The translations under genes were made by a program, and so were the position numbers. This document shows, in pieces, positions 36,905 through 47,069 of a stretch of 64,000 bases of DNA. Positions within the stretch are counted from its first letter, which is position 1; each line of letters opens with the position of its first letter. Source of the DNA: Holothuria scabra (taxonomy: Eukaryota; Echinodermata; Holothuroidea; Aspidochirotida; Holothuriidae); assembly GCA_037179385.1 (NCBI GenBank), contig CM074184.1:14464001-14528000 (forward strand), read 5' to 3'. Below the pieces are notes generated by a model. It ran no database searches. It worked only from the letters and a program-made list of their open reading frames with translations, and was not told the origin of the DNA.

Positions 36905-37042
36905 GGTTTGTCAGTTTGGTTTTTGCCACCTGATGAAGGGTTTATACCCGAAACGTCGTGGCGTTTTCCGCAAAATTTTTAGCACTTTTTACTACTTCTT
37001 TTCGACCTACACATTTTAACCGTGCTCCGCAGCATTTCGACC

Positions 37043-37043
<1 letters not shown>
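36905..37043 (+). mobile_element. PLE-type terminal repeat, plus orientation
   Basis: About 140 bp between the truncated RT of fragment C and the first (TA)n block. Carries hammerhead-like motif 2 and ends in tttcgacc before (TA)n, the same kind of junction seen for the other PLE termini. It lies head-to-head with fragment C. Confidence 0.5.
36924..36968 (+). ncRNA. Hammerhead-like motif 2
   Basis: CTGATGA at 36930-36936, stem II GGGT/ACCC with loop TTAT (36938-36949), GAAA at 36950-36953, then a 3-bp stem III ACG/CGT around loop TCGTGG, with U in the cleavage position. Every invariant core base is present; one extra A (36937) sits between the core and stem II. Cleavage ability is untested. 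Confidence 0.5.

Positions 37044-38176
<1,133 letters not shown>

Positions 38177-38246
<70 letters not shown>
38177..38246. repeat. (TA)n microsatellite
   Basis: About 35 uninterrupted TA units between PLE fragments D and E. Confidence 0.98.
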
Positions 38247-38250
<4 letters not shown>

Positions 38251-38299
38251 AAATGGAAAAGCACCACACCAGTAAAAACATAAAACAAATAGTAAAAAC

Positions 38300-38362
38300 T
38301 GGTAAAACAAGAGCATATATTTAGCTTTCAGGACCACCGGCCCCTTCCTCAGAAACGTGTTT
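38300..38362 (-). ncRNA. Hammerhead-like motif 3
   Basis: Minus strand: CTGAGGA (38352-38346), stem II AGGGGCC/GGTCCT with loop GGT and one bulge, GAAA (38329-38326). Stem III is AGC/GCT enclosing TAAATATAT, followed by C at 38311 in the cleavage position (a UC dinucleotide, as in natural hammerheads). A-T closes stem II at the core as expected. Identical to motif 4 in the other arm. Confidence 0.55.
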
Positions 38363-38518
38363 AGACAACTATAAAACGGATGAAAGGCAAAAAGCACTTA
38401 CTAGAAATCTAAAAATAAACCCAACCCAACACAAAAGATAAAATGTAAAAACCAGGACCCTACAAAGGAGATAAAAGCTAAGTAGAAGCAGGAGACATAA
38501 AAGGGGATAAAAAGGCGG

Positions 38519-39148
38519 CTACAGTCTACGAGCACGTCGTTTTTTGGCTTGACAGTTAAAACCGTCATTTATGTTGAGACCCTTTGGGTAGACACAATCC
38601 AAATTCCAAATCCACTCCCTCTCCTTTTTATCCAAAAGATTATCCCTATCCGAATTGCGAGAAGAATGCACTACATCTAAAATTTGAAAATAGAACTTGG
38701 TAGGTGAATGTGCCTTGAGATGCTTGTAAAGCTCTGTGCAATGTTTAAAATCAGAACCACCCTTAACACATTTTGAAAGATCTGACTTATGAGCATTCAT
38801 ACGGATTCTAAAGTTATTAGTTTGACCCACATACTGATAATTACAAGTCGGGCAAAAGATACAATAAATAACCAATTTAGCATCACAAGAAGTATTAAAA
38901 TTTCTGCACTTGAACTTTCTACCAGAAGAAGTACTGACGATAAAATTATTACAAATAAGCAGACCGCACAACTGACAGGGTTTGGTCTTGTTCTTATTAC
39001 AAGGTGCGCAGGGGGTCCCCCGACTGGGAGGAGTTTTAAGTTTAGCCCGGACTAATAATTTTTTGAGATTGGGGGGTTGACGGAAGCTAACAACAGGGGG
39101 GTGAGGAATAACACGCTTCATTAGTGAAGAACAATGGAGAAGAGACAT
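38519..39148 (-). CDS. PLE linker and GIY-YIG endonuclease, fragment E (open)
   Basis: An unbroken 209-codon frame, 5'-truncated, so a start codon is not meaningful. Order: VSFRQPPNLKKLLVRAKL, a cysteine cluster (PCAPCNKNKTKPCQLC), CNFNTSC-type spacing, LVIYCIFCPTCNYQYVGQTN, FRIRMNAHKSDL, HCTELYKHLKAH, then DNLLDKKEREWIWNL and a basic tail (KKRRARRL). The GIY-YIG motif pair is YCIF..YQYVGQT, with conserved R and H and a later E. The RT is absent. Its inverted twin (39.4-40.0 kb) encodes the same protein but is frameshifted in G/C runs, so this arm is the better preserved one. Confidence 0.8.
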   Translation of the reverse strand: MSLLHCSSLMKRVIPHPPVVSFRQPPNLKKLLVRAKLKTPPSRGTPCAPCNKNKTKPCQLCGLLICNNFIVSTSSGRKFKCRNFNTSCDAKLVIYCIFCPTCNYQYVGQTNNFRIRMNAHKSDLSKCVKGGSDFKHCTELYKHLKAHSPTKFYFQILDVVHSSRNSDRDNLLDKKEREWIWNLDCVYPKGLNINDGFNCQAKKRRARRL

Positions 39149-39154
39149 ATTTTT

Positions 39155-40024
39155 GAGGATCCTTAGAATCTGTTCTAACCCTCAAACTGCAGTTCGTCGT
39201 TGCAATGATCTTGCCACATACCTTGTAAAACGCGGCTATAATCGACGTAAAGTTATGCAGCAGATTAAAAGGGCCCGTTCCAATTTTACCAACCCCACCC
39301 ATCCCCCAGCTAGTACTGAAGAGGAATACAAGAAGGTTTACTTTACTGTTGACTACCATCCGGGGTTACCTGATATTAGCGGCATTTTACATAAAAATAT
39401 GTCTCTTCTCCATTGTTCTTCACTAATGAAGCGTGTTATTCCTCACCCCCTGTTGTTAGCTTCCGTCAACCCCCAATCTCAAAAAATTATTAGTCCGGGC
39501 TAAACTTAAAACTCCTCCCAGTCGGGGACCCCTGCGCACCTTGTAATAAGAACAAGACCAAACCCTGTCAGTTGTGCGGTCTGCTTATTTGTAATAATTT
39601 TATTGTCAGTACTTCTTCTGGTAGAAAGTTCAAGTGCAGAAATTTTAATACTTCTTGTGATGCTAAATTGGTTATTTATTGTATCTTTTGTCCGACTTGT
39701 AATTATCAGTATGTGGGTCAAACTAATAACTTTAGAATCCGTATGAATGCTCATAAGTCAGATCTTTCAAAATGTGTTAAGGGTGGTTCTGATTTTAAAC
39801 ATTGCACAGAGCTTTACAAGCATCTCAAGGCACATTCACCTACCAAGTTCTATTTTCAAATTTTAGATGTAGTGCATTCTTCTCGCAATTCGGATAGGGA
39901 TAACCTTTTGGATAAAAAGGAGAGGGAGTGGATTTGGAATTTGGATTGTGTCTACCCAAAGGGTCTCAACATAAATGACGGTTTTAACTGTCAAGCCAAA
40001 AAACGACGTGCTCGTAGACTGTAG
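39155..40024 (+). pseudogene. PLE RT thumb, linker and GIY-YIG, fragment F
   Basis: The first frame (39153-39503) reads ILRICSNPQTAVRRCNDLA, YLVKRGYNRRKVMQQIKRAR, then EEEYKKVYFTVDYHPGLPDI, the thumb/connector seen in PLEs. It loses phase around 39,445-39,480 and again near 39,525-39,535, where C and G runs are one base shorter than in the inverted twin. From 39,572 the GIY-YIG part (YCIF..YQYVGQT, R..N.HKS) is open to the stop at 40,024 and identical in sequence to fragment E over 150 residues. Confidence 0.8.
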
Positions 40025-40206
40025 CCGCCTTTTTATCCCCTTTTATGTCTCCTGCTTCTACTTAGCTTTTATCTCCTTTGTAGGGTCCTAGTTTTTACAT
40101 TTTATCTTTTGTGTTGGGTTGGGTTTGTTTTTAGATTTCTAGTAAGTGCTTTTTGCCTTTCATCCGTTTTATAGTGTCTGTTTTTCGTTTTCCCTTTTAG
40201 TTGTCT

Positions 40207-40266
40207 AAACACGTTTCTGAGGAAGGGGCCGGTGGTCCTGAAAGCTAAATATATGCTCTTGCTTTA
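40207..40266 (+). ncRNA. Hammerhead-like motif 4
   Basis: CTGAGGA at 40217-40223, stem II AGGGGCC/GGTCCT, GAAA at 40240-40243, stem III AGC (40243-40245) / GCT (40255-40257), C at 40258 in the cleavage position. It is the plus-strand twin of motif 3. Stem I would be formed by acacgttt upstream and ttgctttacc downstream, which pair only weakly. Confidence 0.55.
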
Positions 40267-40337
40267 CCAGTTTTTACTATTTGTTTTATATATATATAGA
40301 CAAGATTGAGAAATTAATAATACTGATGACCAACAAC

Positions 40338-40392
40338 ATTGATAAATATCGGAATATATTTCAATCCCACCTGGGATCTTCCTCAGCGGATT
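40338..40392 (-). ncRNA. Hammerhead-like motif 5
   Basis: Minus strand: CTGAGGA (40386-40380), stem II A(G)ATCCC/GGGATT with loop AGGT and a bulged G, GAAA (40362-40359), 4-bp stem III ATAT/ATAT around ATTCCG, U at 40345 in the cleavage position. The full invariant core is present. Confidence 0.5.
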
Positions 40393-40664
40393 AGACGGAG
40401 AATGTACAGCGATTACAAATGAAAATGTAAATGATAACTGTTAACGATTTTAAGTTATTGTTCAAAGTTAATACATTGATGCGCGCGTCATGAATTAGTA
40501 ATAAATGACGCGTTTGGAAGGATCAAAATAAAGAAATTATGACGCACTGCTACAATATTGTGACGCAACTGTGATAAAGACACGCTTGGAGATGATTACA
40601 AAATGATGCGGGGGTAAAATGATAAGAAACCTCGATCTTTGTTTAAGCCATGGGAGACTGTTTT

Positions 40665-41543
40665 TTAGTAATGGATCATATTAAGTTGGAAGATTTTCCT
40701 CTCCCGGATGTCGGAAAAACCCCCTTTAAGATTAAAATACTTAAAATCCCTCGAGTGATTACTCTCGCTAAAATGCTTACCTAGTGGCAGGCATTGAGTT
40801 CCGTCTCTAATGCTCTGTTTGTGGTTATTTATTCTTAGGCGAAATTTAGTAGAGGTCTCTCCAACATAAAGTCCGTTATCACACGTGGGACATTTCAATA
40901 TGTATACGATGTTGGAGGAATCACAGGTGTAGTTGCCCGGATGAAGGGTCACTGGTCCTCCCGGGCGGTTAAGTATAATCTCTTCATCAGTTAATAATAT
41001 ATCACAAACTTTGCATTTAGGATTATCGCACTTGCGATTTCCAGTGCGCTGATGAGGTTTCGGAATTTCACTGTGAACTAAATGCCTTTTGAGGTTCTTA
41101 GATTGACGGAAAGCGGGAAGAAGGGGTTTGGCAAATGTTGGATCATTGGGGTGTATCCTCGAGAGGGCTTTGCACTCTCTCTTAATATTTTCATTAGTAG
41201 GGACTACAGCTAAGTGATATACCTGGACCATCGGTATTTTATCCATAGAACATTTTGTATTATAAGACAGAAGATCCTTCCTATCAACAAACGCCGCCTT
41301 TTCAACTTGTTTTTGGATAATTTTCCAAGGATACGCTTTATTGAGGAAATGCTGCAAGAGCTGTTTAAGTTGTTCCTGAAAATCTTCTGAATCAGAACAT
41401 ACACGTTTGTAACGTACGGTTTGGCTATATACAACGGATTCTTTCATATGCTGAGGGTGACAACTCTTAAAATGGAGAAAATCATGGCGGTCTGTAAGTT
41501 TGTGATATACAGTAGTAGTTAATTTGCCCCCCTCGATCTTCAC
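40665..41543 (-). CDS. PLE connector and GIY-YIG endonuclease, fragment G (open)
   Basis: An unbroken 292-codon frame, though its RT upstream is broken. Order: DFLHFKSCHPQHMKESVVYS (end of RT), RYKRVCSDSEDFQEQLKQLL, KAYPWKIIQKQVEKA (thumb), VVPTNENIKRECKAL, FRQSKNLKRHLVHSEI, CDNPKCKVCDIL (zinc linker), then YTCDSSNIVYILKCP and GLYVGETSTKFRLRINNHKQ, ending GGFSDIRERKIFQLNM. All GIY-YIG landmarks (VYIL, YVGET, R, H, E) are present. A start codon is not meaningful because the protein was originally continuous with the RT. Confidence 0.8.
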   Translation of the reverse strand: MKIEGGKLTTTVYHKLTDRHDFLHFKSCHPQHMKESVVYSQTVRYKRVCSDSEDFQEQLKQLLQHFLNKAYPWKIIQKQVEKAAFVDRKDLLSYNTKCSMDKIPMVQVYHLAVVPTNENIKRECKALSRIHPNDPTFAKPLLPAFRQSKNLKRHLVHSEIPKPHQRTGNRKCDNPKCKVCDILLTDEEIILNRPGGPVTLHPGNYTCDSSNIVYILKCPTCDNGLYVGETSTKFRLRINNHKQSIRDGTQCLPLGKHFSESNHSRDFKYFNLKGGFSDIRERKIFQLNMIHY

Positions 41544-41544
41544 A

Positions 41545-42225
41545 AGAACATCTAAAAAGGTAATTCCGTAGGTGATGATTCATGTGTAAATTTGATTAGA
41601 GGGTGAATATTATTAGCCAATTCTACGAAATTTTTCAAATTCTCTTTACCGTGTTGCCAAATCATGAATATGTCATCTATGAAACGAAGGTATATGAAAG
41701 GGTTTAGGGGAGTATCAAGTAATCGTTTTTCAAATTATCCCATGAAAATGTTGGCGTAGGCTGAGGCCATTTTGGTTCCCATAGCTGTTCCCTTGATTTG
41801 GATGTAACAACGCCCATTGAAAGACAAAACATTGTGTTAGAGAATGAACCTATAATTTAGGTAGCGATGTCATTTGGCACATGGTCGTCTATTGAATGAA
41901 TACGAAGGAAGTTGCGACAAGCTTCAACACCTTCATCCTCGGGAATATTGGTGTAAAGCGATTTAACATCTAGGGAAACTAGTAGAGCACCTCCTGCTAA
42001 AATGGGATTTCAGAGATTCTTTGCAGGAAATGAGTGGTGTCTTTTAGGAAACTAGGAATGTTCCTAAGTAAAGGCTGAAGTACTGAATCTGCATATCCGG
42101 ATAAATGTTCTGTAAGAGTACCGGAGCAAGAAACAATAGATCGGAAAGGAGGTAATATTTTACGAGTCCTAGCAATGTTAATATTTTTTCGAGAGGAAAA
42201 TTCTGGGTATTTAACGTTGAGTTAC
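41545..42225 (-). pseudogene. PLE reverse transcriptase, fragment G (degenerate)
   Basis: Readable only by changing phase. From the 5' side: ILPPFRSIVSCSGTLTEHLS, PLLRNIPSFLKDTTHFL, then [18 protein letters not shown] (motif A with DV.SLYTNIP), then [20 protein letters not shown] (motif B), and PFIYLRFIDDIFMIW (motif C with both aspartates). At least three stops and two phase changes lie in between. Known role: RNA-templated DNA synthesis primed at the nicked target. Confidence 0.8.
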
Positions 42226-42230
42226 TCCTT

Positions 42231-42349
42231 ACACTCTAAAATCAAAAGAGTGAACTTGTTCACTCTTTGATCGAGTGAAAAATGCAAATTCACTCCACAA
42301 GAGTGATAATTCACTCCAAGAGGAGTGAAGTTCCCTCCAAAAAGAGTGA

Positions 42350-42350
<1 letters not shown>
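42231..42350. mobile_element. MITE-like fragment with ACACTCTAAAA end
   Basis: Starts ttacactctaaaa, matching the terminus of the MITE at 2,038, but the interior is a different set of gagtga/tcactc words (at least seven) in both orientations. The right end is lost in the GATA/GACA microsatellite. Confidence 0.45.
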
Positions 42351-42381
<31 letters not shown>

Positions 42382-42430
42382 TGACAGACAGACAGACAGA
42401 CAGACAGATAGACAGATAGATAGATAGATA
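42351..42430. repeat. (GATA)n/(GACA)n microsatellite
   Basis: About twenty tetranucleotide units alternating between blocks of GATA and GACA. Confidence 0.95.
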
Positions 42431-42707
42431 ACGCTAATTCCCACCTTAGGGGAAATTGTTATATCTGCTTGTACATAGGGCGAAAAATAACAATAGAATA
42501 CATAGGAAAAAGAATTCGCCCTAACGTCTAAACATATAAACAACGTTATTTCAATGGCCAGCCATCCGTTCGCGTTAACAGCTAAGTGTCCGAAAATTTG
42601 TCAACATTGAAGTAATAGTATCTACATTGTAAATCACCCCAATTTTTTTTCCCTTGAGGTAGACTTTTCAACAACATCTTCTCCTTAAATACCGGATTAG
42701 TGAAATA
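42431..42707. other. Non-coding stretch with a terminal-repeat-like end
   Basis: No gene. The last ~50 bases before the TA run (gtagacttttcaacaacatc ... ggattagtgaaa) resemble 44,378-44,420 (gtcgacttttcaacaacaac ... gaattagataaa), also followed by TA. They may be ends of a shared PLE-type repeat. Confidence 0.4.
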
Positions 42708-43893
42708 TATATATATATAGATTTGTAATACAATAGACACGTGGAAATATAGTGCTCGATTAGAAACTAAGAGCAGTTTATAAATTTGGATACTAATATT
42801 TTACAATAACAGTCTACTACACGTGTTTCACGCTATGAGCGATTCTCAAGTATGATGCTTATACACTCAAACTAGGTGATATCGTCACGGTCAGGTGGTC
42901 GCGGCTGCAAGGCCCGGTGCCTACACTTAGACACTAACTCTGATCGACTATTAAGTCGATTCGCTCTGTCGGTACGAATAATGGCGACTTTCTCTTCCAG
43001 GCAAAGATTACAACTATCGCTGGGGGATTTAGTAGTAGGTGCTTTCTTGACCACTCTCCACTTTATTTCATAGCTGCTGTTGGTTCGCTTGAGTGCCCAT
43101 ATATGCTTTGACAACTCAGACTCTTTCTCGTAGTTTGGATGGCTGAACGATTTTTTGTGGTTATTGAAGCGGGTTTTGAACTGATTGCTGGTGAGGCCGA
43201 TGTACGTTCTGGTCGAGTGGTTACTGGTGACGTCAGCTGCATACACGAGGTTGGATTGGAGGCATGCACCTGATAGCGGGCATGCACTTTTCGTGCGACA
43301 ATTGCATTTGGTTTCGTTTCTGATGCTGGCAGAGTCTTTTGACCGGAGGATCCTGTTGTTGTGTTCACTGATGGCGCACTTCATGCTGGGCATACAGCTG
43401 TAGCTCACCTTTACTGAATTCCTATTAAATATTTTGTGGAGGACGTGACGTTCGTGAAAGTGCTTTTTAATTAATTTTAGAAAAATGGCGGCAACGTTAG
43501 TCTGTACACTTCTACTGAACGGGGGATTGAACCATATTACTTTCCGCTTCCTATTTCTGCTCTTTCGTCCCGTGGTTACGGGGTTGTTGCTGAAGGTCAG
43601 ATTACTTTCAAATCCACTTGCATGGAGGGCCTCTTCATATGCCTGCTTAGTGTTTTCGAATGCCTCCTGGTTGCACGATAATTGCGAAATTCTTGTATTA
43701 ACGCTAACTGGTACCTGCTTGATGACCGAAGGTGGGTGGTTTGATTCTGCATTAATGTATAGCGGTTGGTCGCCAGGCTTTCTATAAGGCTGAAAGGAAT
43801 TGTTTTCCAGGTTGAGGGTGATGTCCAGGTAGTTGACGAAGTGTTTGCTAACTTCGGTAGTGATTTTCAGGCCATGTGTGTTGAAAAAACTGC
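42708..43893 (-). mobile_element. Penelope-like element fragment H
   Basis: Minus-strand PLE with an open connector plus GIY-YIG frame (42,872-43,890). About 160 bp of terminal repeat follow it and end in a TA run at 42,708. The tail contains a weak hammerhead-like fold (TTGAGAA, CGCT/AGCG, GAAAC at about 42,857-42,826) with core mismatches. The 5' end is truncated near 43,893, next to a tRNA-like sequence. Confidence 0.8.
42872..43890 (-). CDS. PLE connector and GIY-YIG endonuclease, fragment H (open)
   Basis: An unbroken frame of about 339 codons, although no standard start codon occurs before 43,408 (a truncated product of a longer ORF). Order: [20 protein letters not shown] (end of RT), [36 protein letters not shown] (thumb), [62 protein letters not shown], then VYAADV.. 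[36 protein letters not shown] and [10 protein letters not shown] near the end. GIY-YIG landmarks are intact. Same lineage as fragment B, distinct from C, D, E/F and G. The RT palm is missing. Confidence 0.8.
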
Positions 43894-43942
43894 CTCAGCT
43901 TTGTTGTTACGTGTGTTGCAGTACGTGGTGTTGAAATATTGA

Positions 43943-44016
43943 CCACCTTCACTGGGACTCAAACCCAGACCTCCTGCTTTACGTGCAGGTGCCTTAACCA
44001 ATAAGGCTATGAAGCC
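43943..44016 (-). ncRNA. tRNA-like sequence, minus strand
   Basis: GGCTTCA acceptor start, D arm GCCTTATTGGTTAAGGC, perfect anticodon stem CCTGC/GCAGG with 7-nt loop ACGTAAA, T arm CTGGG/CCCAG with TTTGAGT. The acceptor has one mismatch, and position 33 is C rather than the near-invariant U, so a functional tRNA (nominal GTA, Tyr) is doubtful. A SINE head or pseudogene related to 34,105 is more likely. Confidence 0.5.
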
Positions 44017-44049
44017 GGTCTTGGCTGTTCTCATCACAGAAAGATGACA

Positions 44050-44126
44050 ATCTCTCACTGGAGGAGGCGCTATACAGAGCAGTGGACGCCCACTGCTGGA
44101 GGTCTGAGTTCGAGTCCCAGTGAAGG
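44050..44126 (+). ncRNA. tRNA-like sequence, plus strand, inverted partner
   Basis: The 3' part (gaggtctgagttcgagtccc, agtgaagg) is an inverted copy of the T-arm region at 43,943-43,975, and GCAGTGG..CCACTGC gives an anticodon-like stem. The 5' part is poorly tRNA-like. A (TA)n run starts ~50 bp downstream, as for the sequence at 34,105. Confidence 0.4.
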
Positions 44127-44175
44127 TGATCAGTTTTTCGCTGAGGTTGATTTCATTTATTCTTTTCACTATATA

Positions 44176-44312
<137 letters not shown>

Positions 44313-44446
44313 GTATGAGTGTGTGTGGAAACGTTAAGGCGAAAGTAATATTTCGCCCGAAAACTTTTTCCCCATAAGGTCGACTTTTCAACAACAACTA
44401 AGTGCCGAATTAGATAAATAAATATATATATATATATATATATTTA
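44313..44446. other. Terminal-repeat-like segment between TA runs
   Basis: Contains a strong stem ggcgaaa/tttcgcc followed by CGAAAAC (44,337-44,368), suggestive of a decayed hammerhead. Then comes gtcgacttttcaacaac, and it ends in a TA run (44,420-44,440) that abuts the LTR. No gene. Confidence 0.35.
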
Positions 44447-45332
44447 TGTAACCCTAGGTTCGTCTTACGGAACACTGCCCTCAGTGCTGAACAATACCCA
44501 AAACTCAAAAAGACGTCGCAAGAAACTTTGATCTAGAATTTCATCCCAACTGGGAAAACTGGTTTATTTTCACTTGTACACATTACTAAAGTAACTTCTC
44601 TCTCTCTCTCTCTCTCTGTATATCAAAAATAACCAAAGTGAATCTGAGATAATCTTCTGTACCCAACTTTGAATAGTACGTACCTTAACTTAGGCCCTTG
44701 CACACTCAAGACTAAATACAGGAAATACAGGTGAGCCTGCCTAAGTATCTTACCCCCCTGGTAAGTACTAAAGAAAACTACAGTCTTGCAAGACTTTGAT
44801 CAAACTTTGACCTGTCTAAAAAAAAATAGTAGGAGGCTCTTAAGCTAAAAGTCAATTACAAAACTACCTTAGCAGAATTCAGTTACTAAAAAAAACCCAG
44901 TGCACTCGCGAATTACTGATCAGTTACGAAATCCTGACAGGTAGTTCCTACTATGGCAATCCTCATGCACTAAATCCTCAAACCTGGGATAGAGTTTATT
45001 CGATTGAGCAATCAGCAGCTGGACAAGAACGATGGTGGAACGTTATCCCCGCCGTTGTGAAGACCAGACTGTTACCTCACTTGAATGTCCACTGAAGAGC
45101 CACCGAGCAATACAAAATAGACAGCAGTCTTCTGGATTAACAATTAGACCTGGCTGTCACCATAAAGATAACAAATGGCAGCTAAATCAAGCGTTTAATT
45201 TGTGGTCACCCAAAGACCTGACATGCGAGCAGACATCTTGACCACATGTGTCGTATACACATCGTAGGCGCAATAGACGAAAAACAGAACGATTAGCCCG
45301 CCCTCAACAGGGCCAACATACAGGGGACTACA
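44447..45332 (-). repeat. 3' LTR of the Ty3/gypsy element
   Basis: 886 bp, identified by near-identity to 51,671-53,360. In element orientation it starts TGTAGTCCCC directly after the polypurine tract and ends CTAGGGTTACA. It contains a (TC)n stretch at 44,588-44,616 that is longer than in the other LTR. It abuts a TA run. Confidence 0.92.
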
Positions 45333-45352
45333 TCCTCCCCTTTCTAAAATTG
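45333..45352 (-). other. Polypurine tract
   Basis: On the minus strand AGAAAGGGGAGGA lies immediately before the 3' LTR, where the plus-strand primer of LTR retroelements is made. Confidence 0.8.
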
Positions 45353-45413
45353 CCACGCCCCGGGGCAAACCAACAATTCAGCTAAGGTTGCCCAACCCCA
45401 ACTTTTCCTCGAC

Positions 45414-46631
45414 TTATACAGTTGTCTCCCACTGAACTTTTACAGAATAGCTGGGTACACCAAAATTTGGATAGGTAAATCTCTCAATCTTTTTAGGAAC
45501 CCTTTTTGAGGCCCTCGGGATACAAGACTCTTCTTCTCCTCCCTCATTCAACTCCACTTCAGAGTCAGTTCTAGCTTCTCCTATGAGAGATGGTTCAGTT
45601 AGTGCCCCTGGCGCCTTTTTTTCTGGCCCATTCAGTTCATGGTTCTCTTTAGTAACACTGGATTCATCTTCCTGTATGTGGGGTTCTGGTTCTGGTTCCC
45701 CTTCAGTAACTCTGGAGTTCCACTCCTCTGAAGGTTCCTCAATTTCTGTCCTAATCAGAGGGTCCTGGACGGCTACCTCAGAAGCAGTTTCAATTTCATC
45801 ATTATTTACAATGTCATCTTTACTTTCAAGTCCAGGCATAGACTCATTACTTTGTAGGTCATCTTGCCTTTCCTCTTTTCCCTCCTGCTGGGCAGACTCT
45901 TCTTCTTGTCTAGTACCAGGCATGAACGGTTCGACCTCTGGATTTAAAGTGGGGGCACTGTCACGAATAGGTTTACTTCTTCCTCTAGGCATTTCTTGAA
46001 TAGTAGCAAGTACTTCTAGACTCTTTATGATAAGTAAGTAATCATTTTCAGCATCTGACTCTTCATCTTCACTAGTTCCAACCATAGGTACTGTCACTTC
46101 ATTTGGTTTACGGCCAGTAATTCCTTTCCGGTTCTTATTTACCTTTGAAATGGGGATCTCATCAGCATTATCACTTGCATCACCGACAGGAAGTAGATGA
46201 TTCCGGTGAATAGTCTTCATCTTTCCTCCTTCTTTTGACCGAATGCGATACACAGGTATCCCTGGTAGTTGACTGATAATAACATATGGACTTGAAACCC
46301 ACCTATCTTTAAGCTTTCCAGTTCCACCTCCTAAATTTCTGAGAAGCACTTCGTCCCCAATTTCTAAAGCATTCTCTCGTACTTTGGCATCATATCTACG
46401 TTTGTTATAGTCACCAGACTTCTGGGAATTTCTAGCAGCTATCTTATAGGCTTGGTTCAGTTGGTCTCTCAGACTGGCTACATACTTAGTGTGATCCTTC
46501 TGTGAAAGAGAACTGGATGGTTGTATTCCAAATTTAACATCAGCAGCCAATAGAGCTTCTCTTCCAAACATAAGCCTGCAGGGGGAGAATCCAGTGCTGT
46601 CGTGGGTAGAACAATTGTACGCATGCACCAA
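45414..46631 (-). pseudogene. Integrase C-terminus and acidic tail
   Basis: 405 codons. The start gives the end of the integrase core (YNCSTHDSTGFSPCRLMFGR). Then follows the C-terminal DNA-binding module (GDEVLLRN, GKLKDRWVSSPYVI, IPVYRIRSKEGG, IHRNHLLPV). After that come about 245 residues rich in Glu/Asp/Ser, closing with RASKRVPKKIERFTYPNFGV, a terminal pattern often seen at the end of gypsy Pol proteins. It is separated from the upstream integrase frame by a one-base loss in an A run near 46,655. Stop at 45,414, ~60 bp before the polypurine tract. Function of the acidic tail unknown. Confidence 0.85.
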
Positions 46632-46636
46632 CCCTG

Positions 46637-47065
46637 CTAGATGTTGGCTCCATTTTTCTTTCTGGTCAGCCTTAATGTTCCCAACATGTCCAATAATGTC
46701 CTATTAAATCTCTCTGGTTGGGGATCCCCCTGGGGATGATATGGTGAGGTGCGAGACTTTTTCACTCCCAATAATTTTGTAAGTTCCCTGATGACCTTTG
46801 ACTCAAAATCTCTCCCCTGATCCGAGTGCAATCTCTCAGGAATCCCATAATGCACAAAATATTTCTCCCATAACACTTTTGCCACAGTAACCGCTTTCTG
46901 ATTCTTGGTCGGAAACGCCTGAGCGTACCGAGTGTAGTGATCTGTGATTACCAGTATTGAGTGATACCCTAAATTGTCTTCTTCTAATGAGAGAAAATCC
47001 ATACAACAAAGTTCCATTGGTCTGGTAGTGTTAATGTTCATCAGTGGAGTGAGTCTTCCTGGCAA
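46637..47065 (-). pseudogene. Integrase catalytic core
   Basis: 142 codons holding the DDE triad: D in LCCMDFLSLEED, D in RLHSDQGRDFES and E in PQPERFNRTL. ITDHYTRYAQAFPT and SRTSPYHPQGD are typical of the family (retroviral-type integrase, which inserts the cDNA). Upstream phase is broken by a 4-base tandem duplication (actc) at about 47,047-47,055. Downstream phase is lost in an A run near 46,655. Confidence 0.88.
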
Positions 47066-47069
47066 CGCA

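Larger units (their letters stand above)
35705..36905 (-). mobile_element. Penelope-like element fragment C (RT and GIY-YIG)
   Basis: Minus-strand pieces in order: RT palm (36,893-36,678), RT C-terminal/thumb part (36,604-36,128), zinc-binding linker and GIY-YIG (about 36,115-35,725). Several phase changes separate them. The 3' side stops at a (TA)n run (35,705-35,720). The 5' side ends near 36,905 where a plus-strand terminal repeat begins. Inactive. Confidence 0.8.
38247..39154 (-). mobile_element. Penelope-like element fragment E (left arm of palindrome)
   Basis: Minus-strand PLE 3' half: GIY-YIG protein (38519-39148) followed by ~270 bp of terminal repeat with hammerhead-like motif 3, ending about 33 bp from the (TA)n block. 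Positions 38,280-39,154 are a near-perfect inverted copy of 39,393-40,290. It is truncated exactly where the palindrome turns. Confidence 0.85.
39155..40290 (+). mobile_element. Penelope-like element fragment F (right arm of palindrome)
   Basis: Plus-strand PLE, truncated at 39,155 head-to-head with fragment E. It reaches ~240 bp further upstream than E, into the RT thumb. The terminal repeat runs to about 40,290, where a short TA run begins the next element. Versus E it has a 24-base extra segment (near 40,175-40,200) and shorter G or C runs at four places. Confidence 0.85.
40300..42230 (-). mobile_element. Penelope-like element fragment G (longest)
   Basis: Minus strand, about 1.9 kb: degenerate RT (42,225-41,545), connector plus GIY-YIG frame (41,543-40,665), and a ~360-bp terminal repeat with hammerhead-like motif 5, ending at a short TA run (40,288-40,299). 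The 5' side stops at a MITE-like fragment at 42,231. Related to fragment D by the YVGETSTKFRLR or YIGETSSKFRLR core. Confidence 0.85.

Noticed and set aside
42826..42860. Sixth hammerhead motif at the fragment H terminus
   Set aside because: Core reads TTGAGAA or CTTGAGA, not CTGANGA; recorded only as a decayed candidate in the fragment H entry.
43943..44016. Functional tRNA-Tyr(GTA)
   Set aside because: C instead of U at position 33, acceptor mismatch, related copies nearby with poor folds; tRNA-like repeat more likely.
45583..45999. 138-codon Ser-rich plus-strand frame inside the retrotransposon
   Set aside because: Antisense shadow of the acidic Glu/Asp-rich integrase tail.
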